Of a stretch of DNA of 37,312 nucleotides, positions 8,857 through 16,015 are shown piece after piece (the stretch's first letter is position 1; each line of letters opens with the position of its first letter). Under the pieces are notes generated by a model. It was not told where the DNA came from, did no database searches, and saw nothing but the letters and a program-made list of their open reading frames with translations. Source of the stretch: Sulfuriferula multivorans (GTDB lineage: Bacteria > Pseudomonadota > Gammaproteobacteria > Burkholderiales > Sulfuriferulaceae); contig NZ_BGOW01000047.1 of assembly GCF_003851125.1 (NCBI RefSeq), positions 1 to 37,312 on the forward strand, written 5' to 3'. A program made the position numbers and the translations under genes.

Positions 8857-9159
8857 ATGACTCGATCCGAACTCATCACCCGCTTGACCCACCTTTATCC
8901 CCAACTGGCACAGAAAGACCATGAGTTGGTCGTCGCGGAGATACTGGATGCTATACAGACGTCCCTGACGCAGGGAAACCGTGTTGAAATTCGTGGTTTC
9001 GGCACTTTTGATTTGATCTACCGTGCTCCTCGCACTGGACGCAACCCAAAGACAGGAGAATCGGTATCGGTGCCTGGAAAGTGGGTCCCCCATTTCAAGG
9101 CCGGCAAACCACTGCGGGCACGTGTTGATCGCTTGGGCACATCCGGGACGATTAAGTAA
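8857..9159 (+). CDS. IHF-beta/HU-family nucleoid DNA-bending protein
   Basis: This 100-residue protein belongs to the HU/IHF fold and looks closest to IHF beta. [10 protein letters not shown] at the start, [10 protein letters not shown] in the first beta strands and [14 protein letters not shown] at the beta-arm tip, then [14 protein letters not shown], are the characteristic IHF-beta blocks. The arm keeps the Pro that intercalates DNA (RNPKTGE). It should bind and bend DNA, probably as a heterodimer with IHF alpha encoded elsewhere. The canonical ihfB usually follows rpsA; here there is no rpsA, and an IS remnant and a cyclase gene are the neighbours. This is therefore probably a second copy or variant, so no symbol is assigned. 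The ribosome site upstream is weak. Confidence 0.88.
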   Translation: MTRSELITRLTHLYPQLAQKDHELVVAEILDAIQTSLTQGNRVEIRGFGTFDLIYRAPRTGRNPKTGESVSVPGKWVPHFKAGKPLRARVDRLGTSGTIK

Positions 9160-9230
9160 TAAGGCTCAGATTGATGTCAACTCGCCGTTAACGTTGGTTA
9201 AGCACAACTGAATTGTCGCATATGGTGGTG

Positions 9231-9270
9231 CACTGAGAACCATAGAAACACTGAGAACCATAGAAACACT
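9231..9270 (+). repeat. 18-bp perfect tandem repeat in a cyclase leader
   Basis: CACTGAGAACCATAGAAA occurs at 9231-9248 and again at 9249-9266, followed by CACT, the start of a third unit. It ends 10 bases before the ATG of the 7TM diguanylate cyclase, so it occupies the 5' untranslated region or promoter. Copy-number change could alter expression. Confidence 0.9.
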
Positions 9271-9280
9271 GGATAAAGAA

Positions 9281-10480
9281 ATGCGTCTTGATCTTCACAC
9301 GATGATGTTGATGACCTCCGTGCTGACCCTGCTGCTTTCCGGGCTTCTGGCCCTGGCGGGATTGCATGCCGGCAGCATTCGCGGGGCGCGGCTGTGGGCG
9401 CTGGCCAGCCTGTGCTACAGCCTCGCGAGCTTCATCGCCTTCGCAGACCTGACACCCACAAGCAGCGGTTGGCTGATCGTGCTGGTCGTCGTGTTGCTTT
9501 TGACAGGCAATAGCTTGCAATTTTCCGGCATCCAGGCTTTCAAGGATCAGCGCATTGACTGGCGCATTCCATTACTGTTTTTTGGCGTGGCCTTTGCCCA
9601 AAGTGTCTGGTTTACGCTCCTCCATCCCGATGCCAATGCGCGCGCCATCGCCAATTCTCTTGTGTTTGCAGCGATCAATGCGCTTTGTGCCCGTGCGCTG
9701 CTCATCCGTATCGACCCGCCGTTGCGCACCGCGTACTGGTTTACTGGCGTATCGTTCGCGCTGCTTGCGGCCGCTGCTCTGTTCAGGGCGGCAATACTTT
9801 TTCAGGCGCCACCCGGTACCTCGATTGGCCTTTCCTCGTTGTTGCCCTTCGTTCCCGTGAGATTTCTGGCCAGTAGCCTGATACTGATGTGCGTGACCTT
9901 CGGTTTCATGCTGATGTTGAATTACCGCCTCATTACGGATATGCAAAAAATTGCGTTGCGCGATAGTTTGACCGGCGCACTGAACCGGCGTGGTCTGGAA
10001 GAAGAAGCTATCCGCCTGGCGGCACGCTGTACCCGTACTGGGGATTCGCTGGCGATCATGGTGATCGATGTCGACCATTTCAAGTCGATCAATGACCGTT
10101 GCGGCCACCAGGTGGGCGACAAAGTGTTGCAACGTCTCACCGCTGTGGCGCAGGCTTCTGTCCGTAGCGATGACTACTTTGCCCGCTATGGCGGCGAGGA
10201 GTTCTGTATTCTGCTCCCGTCCACCACCGAAGAAGAAGCCAGTGTATTGGCCGATCGCTTGCGTCAGGCTTATGCCGCCTTGACCATGGAGTTCGGCGGC
10301 GAAGTCTTGCGCAGTACCATCAGCATCGGCGTTGCTGACTCAAACCATGTCGGGTTGGAATTCAGTGCACTGGTGTCTGCTGCAGACCAAGCAATGTACT
10401 GGGCCAAGGAGGGAGGCCGCAATCGAGTGGCGGCACATTCGGTGATGGTGTGCAAAGTACCAGCAATGGTAACCGCATGA
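9281..10480 (+). CDS. 7TM-sensor diguanylate cyclase (GGDEF)
   Basis: This 399-residue inner-membrane protein is predicted to synthesise c-di-GMP. The N-terminal half is hydrophobic, with about seven helices (near 7-29, 37-56, 63-84, 94-112, 123-142, 150-172 and 190-213). This suggests a MASE/7TM-type sensor of unknown input. The GGDEF domain (225-390) begins with RDSLTGALNRRG and has an intact active site GGEEF (304-308, RYGGEEFCILLP). RSDD at 295-298 is a correctly spaced RxxD I-site, so feedback inhibition is expected. The ATG at 9281 has a weak GGA 8 bases upstream, directly after the 18-bp tandem repeat. The gene stands alone between the IHF-like gene and an IS110 remnant. Confidence 0.9.
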   Translation: MRLDLHTMMLMTSVLTLLLSGLLALAGLHAGSIRGARLWALASLCYSLASFIAFADLTPTSSGWLIVLVVVLLLTGNSLQFSGIQAFKDQRIDWRIPLLFFGVAFAQSVWFTLLHPDANARAIANSLVFAAINALCARALLIRIDPPLRTAYWFTGVSFALLAAAALFRAAILFQAPPGTSIGLSSLLPFVPVRFLASSLILMCVTFGFMLMLNYRLITDMQKIALRDSLTGALNRRGLEEEAIRLAARCTRTGDSLAIMVIDVDHFKSINDRCGHQVGDKVLQRLTAVAQASVRSDDYFARYGGEEFCILLPSTTEEEASVLADRLRQAYAALTMEFGGEVLRSTISIGVADSNHVGLEFSALVSAADQAMYWAKEGGRNRVAAHSVMVCKVPAMVTA

Positions 10481-10603
10481 AGACTGATACTGGCATACAG
10501 CGACCGTTGGATTATGGTTTCAGATAGCAGACATCGGCAATCCAACAAGGGTTTTCACCGACTGGCCGCTTCATGCCCTGAGCCACTCAGTCAACGTTTT
10601 TTA

Positions 10604-10900
10604 TTAACTTGGTGTTGGATTGTTTAGGAGCGGGGAGCCCCGTTTCCGTAAGGCGTTGAGATAGTGGGTTTCATTGTAAGTTGTTCTGGTTTTCCAGCAG
10701 CTATGCAGGATGCGAATCCACTTGAATGCCAAGGCACGGATGGCCGCTTGGTGGGTAGCGCCTTTTGCGCGCTGCTGCCGGTAGTAGGCACCCGCCCAGA
10801 ACGATTTGTTGATGGTCTGGCCCGCCCACTCGACAAAGGTCTGACGGAGAAACCTCGGGTCTGCTGACAAACTGCAATGATATGCGTCACGAGTGGACAA
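10604..10900 (-). pseudogene. IS110-family transposase, C-terminal remnant
   Basis: The minus-strand frame contains DPRFLRQTFVEWAGQTI, SFWAGAYYRQQRAKG, HQAAIRALAFKWIRIL and YLNALRKRGSPLL. This is the well-known C-terminal tail of IS110/IS116-type transposases (Transposase_20 region). About 85 residues remain of some 330-400. The N-terminal DEDD catalytic domain is missing, and recognisable similarity begins only near 10865; the first dozen codons look like junction sequence. No intact copy is present, so the element cannot move by itself. Confidence 0.75.
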
Positions 10901-11004
10901 AGTGCAAAATTATGGGTTTTTGCACCCTAAAACCGGATGCTTTAAAGGCACAAAAAGGTGAATTTTATGCAAAAATATGCTTCCCGCCTACTGCAATTTT
11001 ATGG
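10866..11004 (+). repeat. Iterated GACAAA-TGCAA-TATG motif, possible IS end
   Basis: Two 21-base copies lie exactly 30 bases apart: GACAAACTGCAATGATATGCG (10866-10886) and GACAAAGTGCAAAATTATGGG (10896-10916). A third, partial copy (ACTGCAATTTTATGG) lies at 10990-11004. They start where the IS110 similarity stops. Iterated subterminal motifs of this kind are typical of transposase-binding ends of some insertion sequences, but I cannot assign a family. Confidence 0.45.
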
Positions 11005-11055
11005 TTCCAGTCTCAGGCGCCTCGCCGATGCGGGTCTCTGGAACAAGTCTTCGCG

Positions 11056-11388
11056 ATGATGAAAGCGAAAAAGACGGCGAAGTTCACTGCAGAATACCTG
11101 GATAAACTCATCGAGGAGGCGACCACGGACGCCTACGACGAATCGGAGCAGGCTGGCGGGTTCTTCGCCATGATTGAAGAGAACCTCTCCCTGCCATTCA
11201 TGACCCGGGTGCTTGGGCAGGCAGTGACGGTGGGCAAGGTCGATATTACCAAGCGCGACCAAATCGTCGCTATTTGCGTGCATGGAAAATCAACTCAGGC
11301 AATTCCAATCCTCGATCTGCCGATGCCGGACCCGCCGCCAGAGGGGGCGGAATGGATTGACGCTTACCGCCGCTGGTGCGGGAATTGA
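11056..11388 (+). CDS. Small CcbP-like (calcium-binding family) protein
   Basis: From the ATG at 11056 this is a 110-residue cytoplasmic protein. The central part (GFFAMIEENLSLPF, then VLGQAVTV) and the end (ILDLPMPDPPPEGAEWIDAY, RRW) match what I recall of the CcbP-like 'calcium-binding' family, named after the Anabaena protein. The acidic character (EEN, DAYDESE) fits. Calcium binding is family knowledge and not shown by a visible EF-hand. The frame is open upstream to 10882, but that part overlaps the iterated IS-like motifs and looks non-coding. It lies between an IS110 remnant and a toxin-antitoxin pair, so horizontal origin is likely. Confidence 0.65.
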   Translation: MMKAKKTAKFTAEYLDKLIEEATTDAYDESEQAGGFFAMIEENLSLPFMTRVLGQAVTVGKVDITKRDQIVAICVHGKSTQAIPILDLPMPDPPPEGAEWIDAYRRWCGN

Positions 11389-11413
11389 TGGAAGCGGTCA
11401 GTCGTTCAGCGCG

Positions 11414-11746
11414 TCAATCGATGGCCAGCTTGACCGGTTTGCCAACGCGACTGAGCATTTCCACCAGTGTGTCGATGGTGAACTTGGCCGTCTTCTTGTT
11501 CACCACGTCGGACACGCGCGGACGCGAGACCATCAGGATCTCGGCTGCCTCGGCTTGCTTCAGGTGATGCTCAGCAATCCAGGTGGATAGTTCTTCCATC
11601 AGTTGCTGCTTTAGCAAATGGGTGTCGTTGATTTGCTTGCGAGAGGCTGCTTGCAAACGCTTGGCTTCAGCGGGCGCAAAGCCCAGTTCCAGGAAGAGAT
11701 TCGCTCCCGGTTTCGTCACATGGTGGATTTCGGTGTCGATCTTCAT
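11414..11746 (-). CDS. XRE-family antitoxin of a HigBA/Gp49-type module
   Basis: This 110-residue DNA-binding protein is predicted to neutralise the adjacent toxin and repress the operon. The helix-turn-helix lies in the C-terminal half (LKQAEAAEILMVSRPRVSDV, then VNKKTAKFTIDTLVEMLSRV), typical of HigA/XRE antitoxins with an N-terminal toxin-contact region (FLELGFAPAEAKRLQAASR). Its ATG (11746-11744) overlaps the toxin stop by four bases (ATGA), giving translational coupling in toxin-first order, as in higBA. The palindrome upstream of the toxin gene is its probable operator. Confidence 0.85.
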   Translation of the reverse strand: MKIDTEIHHVTKPGANLFLELGFAPAEAKRLQAASRKQINDTHLLKQQLMEELSTWIAEHHLKQAEAAEILMVSRPRVSDVVNKKTAKFTIDTLVEMLSRVGKPVKLAID

Positions 11747-12087
11747 TTCTGTGCCTTTCTCGCGTTGACCACGGCGCGGTAGCGCGCCTCGGCAATACCC
11801 TTGTCCTGCTTGCTGGTCGCTTGCATCTTCTTCTGGAAGCAGTGCAAGACATACACTGCTTCCTCAAACTTGGCGACGTACATCACCCGATAGATACCGC
11901 TGGCTTCCCGAATGCGGATTTCCTTGGTACCAGCCCCGACATCATCGAACGGCTTCCAGTCATCCGGATCCAAACCAACTTGGATCTTACCCAACTGGAA
12001 ACCAGCGGAGCGACGTGGGTCGTCCGGGAATGCCAACAAGTCGTCATAGGCGGAACCCACCCAGCGAATCTCTTTTTCGTCGTTCAT
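11743..12087 (-). CDS. RelE/HigB-superfamily toxin (phage Gp49-like)
   Basis: This is a 114-residue protein from the ATG at 12087; a GTG lies one codon upstream at 12090. Blocks such as WVGSAYDDLLAFPDDPRRSA, FQLGKIQVGL, GTKEIRIREASGIYRVMYVA, then VYVLHCFQKKMQAT and DKGIAEARY, define the phage-derived Gp49-like/HigB toxin family. Members are mRNA interferases that usually act at the ribosome. The basic and aromatic residues expected in the active region (RIRE, YRVMY, FQKK) are present, and there is no truncation. Upstream lies a perfect palindrome that should be the autoregulatory site. Neighbouring IS fragments suggest the module was acquired. Confidence 0.85.
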   Translation of the reverse strand: MNDEKEIRWVGSAYDDLLAFPDDPRRSAGFQLGKIQVGLDPDDWKPFDDVGAGTKEIRIREASGIYRVMYVAKFEEAVYVLHCFQKKMQATSKQDKGIAEARYRAVVNARKAQK

Positions 12088-12097
12088 CACTTCACTT

Positions 12098-12115
12098 TGT
12101 ATAAAATTTTATACA
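12098..12115 (-). promoter_or_regulatory. Perfect 18-bp palindromic operator of the toxin-antitoxin operon
   Basis: TGTATAAAATTTTATACA equals its own reverse complement over all 18 bases. It lies 10 bases upstream of the toxin ATG and its AT-rich core can also supply a -10 element. Autoregulated toxin-antitoxin operons normally carry such a site for the antitoxin, so binding by the XRE protein is the natural inference. Confidence 0.75.
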
Positions 12116-12715
12116 CATTAAGGACGCAAGTCAAACGCTTCACGCGGGGTACGTGCTGGGCCGGTGCTCCGGCAATCGCATCGCCCATCGTATGCGGTAA
12201 CAGTCCGGCGCAATAGCTTGGTTCTTTCAGTCGTAGCTATGCTACGATATTCATTGCCATTTCAAACGACAGGTAAGTTTTATTTGGGGGCTGAAGTCAT
12301 AGTCGCGCGACGATATGTCTATTCTTTTCAAAAGAATTGCCCCAGGCACTCGTGACAATAGTTGATGATTGATGTGCTGGAGTAGCCGCCCGTCAAACCG
12401 AGTCCATCTTCCGCGCCAGCAAAAGCGCTCGTTTTTAGACGGTAAAAGTGACGGTAAATTGCGATGACCATAACAATGAAAGCCAGGTTCCATGAGGGTT
12501 TCCGGACTTCGGAAACCATCGAGTGGGAATGACAAGCCTCCTGCAGCATTCTTGAATAATTTTAAAGGCATATTCATGCTACTGATTTTTAATAACAAAA
12601 AAACTTTTCAGTAGCACGCTGAAACTTACCCCCGGACCGCGTTCTCTACTAATTCTCAATTGTATTGATTCTGTATTTCTCGCAAATTTTCCTTCTGATC
12701 GCTTAATCACGTGCC
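12116..12715. other. 600-bp gene-free, AT-richer stretch with small hairpins
   Basis: No convincing gene was found. A minus frame at 12251-12598 lacks a ribosome site and family resemblance. Three dyads are visible: TCGTAGC-TAT-GCTACGA (12231-12247), GGTTTCCG-GACTT-CGGAAACC (12497-12517) and TTTCAG/CTGAAA (12606-12624). It is probably decayed accessory DNA or an unrecognised small RNA region between the toxin-antitoxin and efflux operons. Confidence 0.4.
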
Positions 12716-12743
12716 TTGACAATAACTGCCTAGGCATTAATAT
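12716..12743 (+). promoter_or_regulatory. Sigma70 promoter with embedded MarR-type operator
   Basis: TTGACA (12716-12721) and TAATAT (12738-12743) are separated by 16 bases, a near-consensus sigma70 promoter. The spacer contains the perfect palindrome TGCCTAGGCA (12727-12736), typical of MarR-family operators. The MarR gene starts 27-36 bases downstream, so autorepression of the efflux operon by blocking RNA polymerase is likely. Confidence 0.7.
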
Positions 12744-12778
12744 GGAAAACATTTGCTGCCTTAGCTAAAGTGAATTTC

Positions 12779-13255
12779 ATGGACCAGACCGGCGAAAATT
12801 TTTATAGCGCAGACGATTACACGCCAGAGGAGTCGGTGGGCTATCTGATGCGTGGTGCCTGGCAAGCATTGCTCAAAAATATTGACGCTGAGATGCAGAT
12901 ATTCGATCTCACGGGTTTGCAATGGGGGCCGCTATTGCTGGTCGCCAAAGGCTGCTGTGATAGCGTGGCAACTTGCGCACGGGCGAGTTATACCGATAGT
13001 GGCGCGATGACGCGGATGCTAGATCGACTGGAAGGCAAGGGATTGCTGCGTCGGGTCCGCAACCTGGAGGACCGCCGCGTGGTCAACATCGAATTGACTG
13101 AGGCAGGCCGAGAAATTGCAAGGCAAATTCCGGCCCGCCTGGTGCAGGTGCTCAATCAGCATCTACGTGGCTTTAACGACTCTGAATTTCAGCTATTCAA
13201 GCAAATGCTGCGCCGCTTTACGGCAAATGGCAGCGTTCCGCTCAGTGGAACATGA
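12779..13255 (+). CDS. MarR-family repressor of the efflux operon
   Basis: A 158-residue winged-helix regulator from ATG 12779 (an in-frame GTG at 12770 would add three residues). The DNA-binding part spans about 60-110: recognition-helix region SYTDSGAMTRMLDRLEGKGL and wing RVRNLEDRRVVNIELTEAGR, both classic MarR signatures. It should bind as a dimer to the TGCCTAGGCA palindrome in its own promoter and be released by phenolic or other toxic ligands. Its stop overlaps the start of the outer-membrane factor gene by four bases (ATGA). The order MarR, OMF, MFP, MFS parallels emrRAB with an added outer-membrane channel. Two adjacent cysteines (GCCDS, near 61-62) could serve redox sensing, which is speculative. 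Confidence 0.9.
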   Translation: MDQTGENFYSADDYTPEESVGYLMRGAWQALLKNIDAEMQIFDLTGLQWGPLLLVAKGCCDSVATCARASYTDSGAMTRMLDRLEGKGLLRRVRNLEDRRVVNIELTEAGREIARQIPARLVQVLNQHLRGFNDSEFQLFKQMLRRFTANGSVPLSGT

Positions 13256-14751
13256 AGCAGCCCTACTATTCACGCAGCGTTGTGCCCCGGGTGTCCATTG
13301 CCATGGCCATGACCATGGTGCTGGGCTTGGCCGGGTGCGCTGACTTTTCCGGGATACATACCCGGGCGCACATGATTCAATCGAGGTCCTTGGCTGGCAT
13401 AGGGCCTAATCACTCCAGCCCGGGAGTATTTCCTCAACAGCATTGGTGGATGGCATTTGGAGATGCGCAGCTCGATGGCCTGATTGCCCGGGCGATTACC
13501 GCCAATCCCAGTCTTAAAGTCGCTCAGAGCAGGGTGGTTGAGGCGCAGGCATCCGCAGCGGCAATTGACAGCGCGCGCTATCCGCAGATAAACGGTGAAG
13601 CTAAGTCAACCCGGGAACGTCTTAGCGCAAACAGTCTTTATCCACCTCCGCTCGGCGGCAGTATGGTGACGATGAATTCCGCCAATCTGACGGGTCAATG
13701 GCAACTTGATCTGTTTGGCAAAAACCGTGCGGCACTGGACGCGGCCATCGGCCAGTCACGAGCAGCAGAAGCAGATGCGCAAGCGGCACGGGTATTGTTA
13801 GCAGCCAATGTTGCGCAGCAATACTTCAATCTGGCGCGCTTGCAGGCGCAGCAGGATCTGGATCGTGCGATGCTGAGACAACGCGAGCAAACGCAGGAAC
13901 TGGTCAGACAACGGGTTGCGGCCGGGTTGGATAACACATTGGCACAACGTCAGGCCCAGGCCGAGGTACCCCAAATCCGCCGTGATATGGCTGCGCTGGA
14001 TGAGCAGGTCGCACTTGCCCGGCATGGTCTGGCGGTTTTGATGGGTGCAGAGCCCAATGCAACGGACACACTGGTCGCGCACTTGCCCACCGCGACCTTA
14101 CCCAGGATGCCCGGTCATCTCCCCGCCGAGTTGCTGGGGCACCGCGCTGACGTGGTTGCGGCGCGCTGGCGTGTGGAGAGTGAATTGCAGGGCATACAAG
14201 AGACGAAAGCAGAATTTTATCCCAACATCAATCTGAGTGCTTTTATCGGTTTTGAGTCTATCGGCTTGTCGAAATGGTTGAGCGCGGGCAGCCGTACGTT
14301 CGGCGTCGGACCGGCACTCAGCCTGCCGATTTTTGACGAAGGTGTGTTGCGCGCCAAACTGCAAGGGAACACTGCGCGTGCCGATGTGGCGATCGACAAT
14401 TACAACGCCGCCGTGTTGAACGCGCTGCGAGATGTCGCTGATCAGCTCTCATCATGGCGTGCGCTGCAAACACAATTACAGGAGCAAATGGCGGCGCAGG
14501 CAGCGGTGAGCAGTGCCTATGATTTGGCTCTGGCGCGTTATCAGGGCGGGCTGACCAATTATTTGAACGTGCTCACTGCAGAAAATGCTGTGCTGCAGCA
14601 GCGTCATACCCTGATTGACCTTCAGGCACGCGTTTATGACCTCGATGTAGGGCTGATGCGTGCCCTTGGCGGGGGCTATGTCATTACAGATGGGCCCAGG
14701 CAATTATCGAACACTACAGAAACCAGGACAGCACCGGGGATTCAAGGATGA
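13252..14751 (+). CDS. NodT-family outer-membrane efflux lipoprotein
   Basis: This 499-residue TolC-like channel completes the tripartite pump. The N-terminus has a lipoprotein signal with lipobox LAGC (lipidated Cys29). Typical NodT/OprM features follow: QHWWMAFGDAQLDGLI near 65, NPSLKVAQSRVVEAQA, the repeated coiled-coil hairpins (AARVLLAANVAQQYFNLARL) and the second-half repeat LLGHRADVVAARWRVE, then FYPNINLSAFIGFESIGLS. The ATG overlaps the MarR stop and its own stop overlaps the EmrA start, both as ATGA, so the operon is tightly coupled. The substrate is unknown; EmrAB-type pumps export hydrophobic uncouplers, fatty acids or aromatic acids. Confidence 0.93.
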   Translation: MKQPYYSRSVVPRVSIAMAMTMVLGLAGCADFSGIHTRAHMIQSRSLAGIGPNHSSPGVFPQQHWWMAFGDAQLDGLIARAITANPSLKVAQSRVVEAQASAAAIDSARYPQINGEAKSTRERLSANSLYPPPLGGSMVTMNSANLTGQWQLDLFGKNRAALDAAIGQSRAAEADAQAARVLLAANVAQQYFNLARLQAQQDLDRAMLRQREQTQELVRQRVAAGLDNTLAQRQAQAEVPQIRRDMAALDEQVALARHGLAVLMGAEPNATDTLVAHLPTATLPRMPGHLPAELLGHRADVVAARWRVESELQGIQETKAEFYPNINLSAFIGFESIGLSKWLSAGSRTFGVGPALSLPIFDEGVLRAKLQGNTARADVAIDNYNAAVLNALRDVADQLSSWRALQTQLQEQMAAQAAVSSAYDLALARYQGGLTNYLNVLTAENAVLQQRHTLIDLQARVYDLDVGLMRALGGGYVITDGPRQLSNTTETRTAPGIQG

Positions 14752-16010
14752 GCGAACAAAATCTACCCGATCCAGTGACAGCGCAGAATACCCAGAGCAA
14801 ACCGCAACAGCGCAAGAAATGGTTGCTGATTCTGGCTGCTGTCTGTGTGTTGGCCGCTATCGCTTACGGTGTGCATTGGTACATCTTGGGGCGTCATTAT
14901 GAATATGCAGATGATGCTTACGTTGCGGCCAATATTGTGCAGATCACCCCGCAGGTTGCCGGCACAGTAGTGGCGATAGGCGCCAATGAAACAGATTACG
15001 TTAAAGCAGGCGAGACGCTGGCAAGACTGGATGGTACTAATGCACAACTACATTTACAGGAGGCGGAAGCACAGCTTGCACAAACCGTGCGGGAGGTTCG
15101 TACTCTTTATACGGGAAACGGTAGTCTGGTGGCAGCGGTAAATCAGTATCGTGCGGCACTGAATCAGGCACGAATCGATCTGAGCAGCACACAGACCGAT
15201 TTGGCACGCCGGCAAAAGCTTGTAGGTACCGGCGCGGTATCACAAGAGGAGCTACAGCACGCACAAACGGCGCAGCAGAATGCACTCAGCCATGTGGCTG
15301 TAGCCAGCGCACAACTTAGCGCAGCGCAGGAACAGTTACATTCCAACCAAGTGCTGACGGCGGGTACCACTGTGCGTGACCACCCCAAGGTTCTGGCAGC
15401 TGCGGCCAATGTTCGTCAGGCCTATCTGGATTTAAAGCGCGACGCGATTCTGGCACCTATGGACGGTTATGTCGGCAAGCGCAACGTACAACTCGGACAA
15501 CGTGTGGCAGTGGGTGCACCGCTGATGACACTCATTCCCTTGAGCCAGGTATGGGTCGATGCAAATTTCAAGGAAACCCAACTGCGCAAGATGCGTATCG
15601 GCCAGCCGGTGACCCTAACCGCTGATTTATACGGCAGCAGCGTGGTCTATCACGGTCATGTACTGGGTATGGGGGCAGGCACCGGCGCGGCGTTCGCGTT
15701 GCTGCCTGCGCAGAACGCCACGGGCAACTGGATCAAGGTAGTGCAGCGCATCCCGGTGAGGATCGCGCTCGATCCCAAAGAAGTGGCTGCGCACCCACTG
15801 CGCGTCGGCTTGTCAATGGAAGTGACCGTGGATATCTCGAATCAGAACGGCGGCGTGCTGGCGACTACTCCCTATAAGCGGATGGTGGCAGAGACCGCTG
15901 TATATGGCGACTTTGATCATGCTGCCGATATACTCATCAACCAAATTATCTCAAACAATCTGGGTGAAAAATCAACACACGCAGATATGCGCAATGAACC
16001 ACACGCCTAA
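14748..16010 (+). CDS. emrA: EmrA/HlyD-type membrane fusion protein of the efflux pump
   Basis: This 420-residue periplasmic adaptor has one N-terminal anchor (about 24-46, WLLILAAVCVLAAIAYGVHW). The biotinyl-lipoyl half (YADDAYVAANIVQITPQVAG, then GTVVAIGANETDYVKAGETL) is followed by a long alpha-hairpin (100-220) with VGTGAVSQEELQHAQTAQQN. The second lipoyl half (ILAPMDGYVGKRNVQLGQRV) and a beta-barrel (VWVDANFKETQLRKMRIGQP) close the domain set. These are hallmark EmrA blocks. It links the inner-membrane EmrB transporter to the NodT channel. It overlaps the gene before it by four bases and ends five bases before emrB. Confidence 0.93.
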   Translation: MSEQNLPDPVTAQNTQSKPQQRKKWLLILAAVCVLAAIAYGVHWYILGRHYEYADDAYVAANIVQITPQVAGTVVAIGANETDYVKAGETLARLDGTNAQLHLQEAEAQLAQTVREVRTLYTGNGSLVAAVNQYRAALNQARIDLSSTQTDLARRQKLVGTGAVSQEELQHAQTAQQNALSHVAVASAQLSAAQEQLHSNQVLTAGTTVRDHPKVLAAAANVRQAYLDLKRDAILAPMDGYVGKRNVQLGQRVAVGAPLMTLIPLSQVWVDANFKETQLRKMRIGQPVTLTADLYGSSVVYHGHVLGMGAGTGAAFALLPAQNATGNWIKVVQRIPVRIALDPKEVAAHPLRVGLSMEVTVDISNQNGGVLATTPYKRMVAETAVYGDFDHAADILINQIISNNLGEKSTHADMRNEPHA

Positions 16011-16015
16011 TCGAA

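Noticed and set aside
9231-9270. CRISPR-like repeat
   Set aside because: The 18-bp units are directly adjacent without spacers, so this is a simple tandem repeat.
10882-11055. N-terminal extension of the CcbP-like gene
   Set aside because: The extra 58 codons overlap the iterated IS-like motifs and lack family resemblance; ATG 11056 fits the family start.
12251-12598. 115-codon minus-strand frame between the toxin-antitoxin pair and marR
   Set aside because: No ribosome site or known motif; it contains the hairpins of a non-coding stretch.
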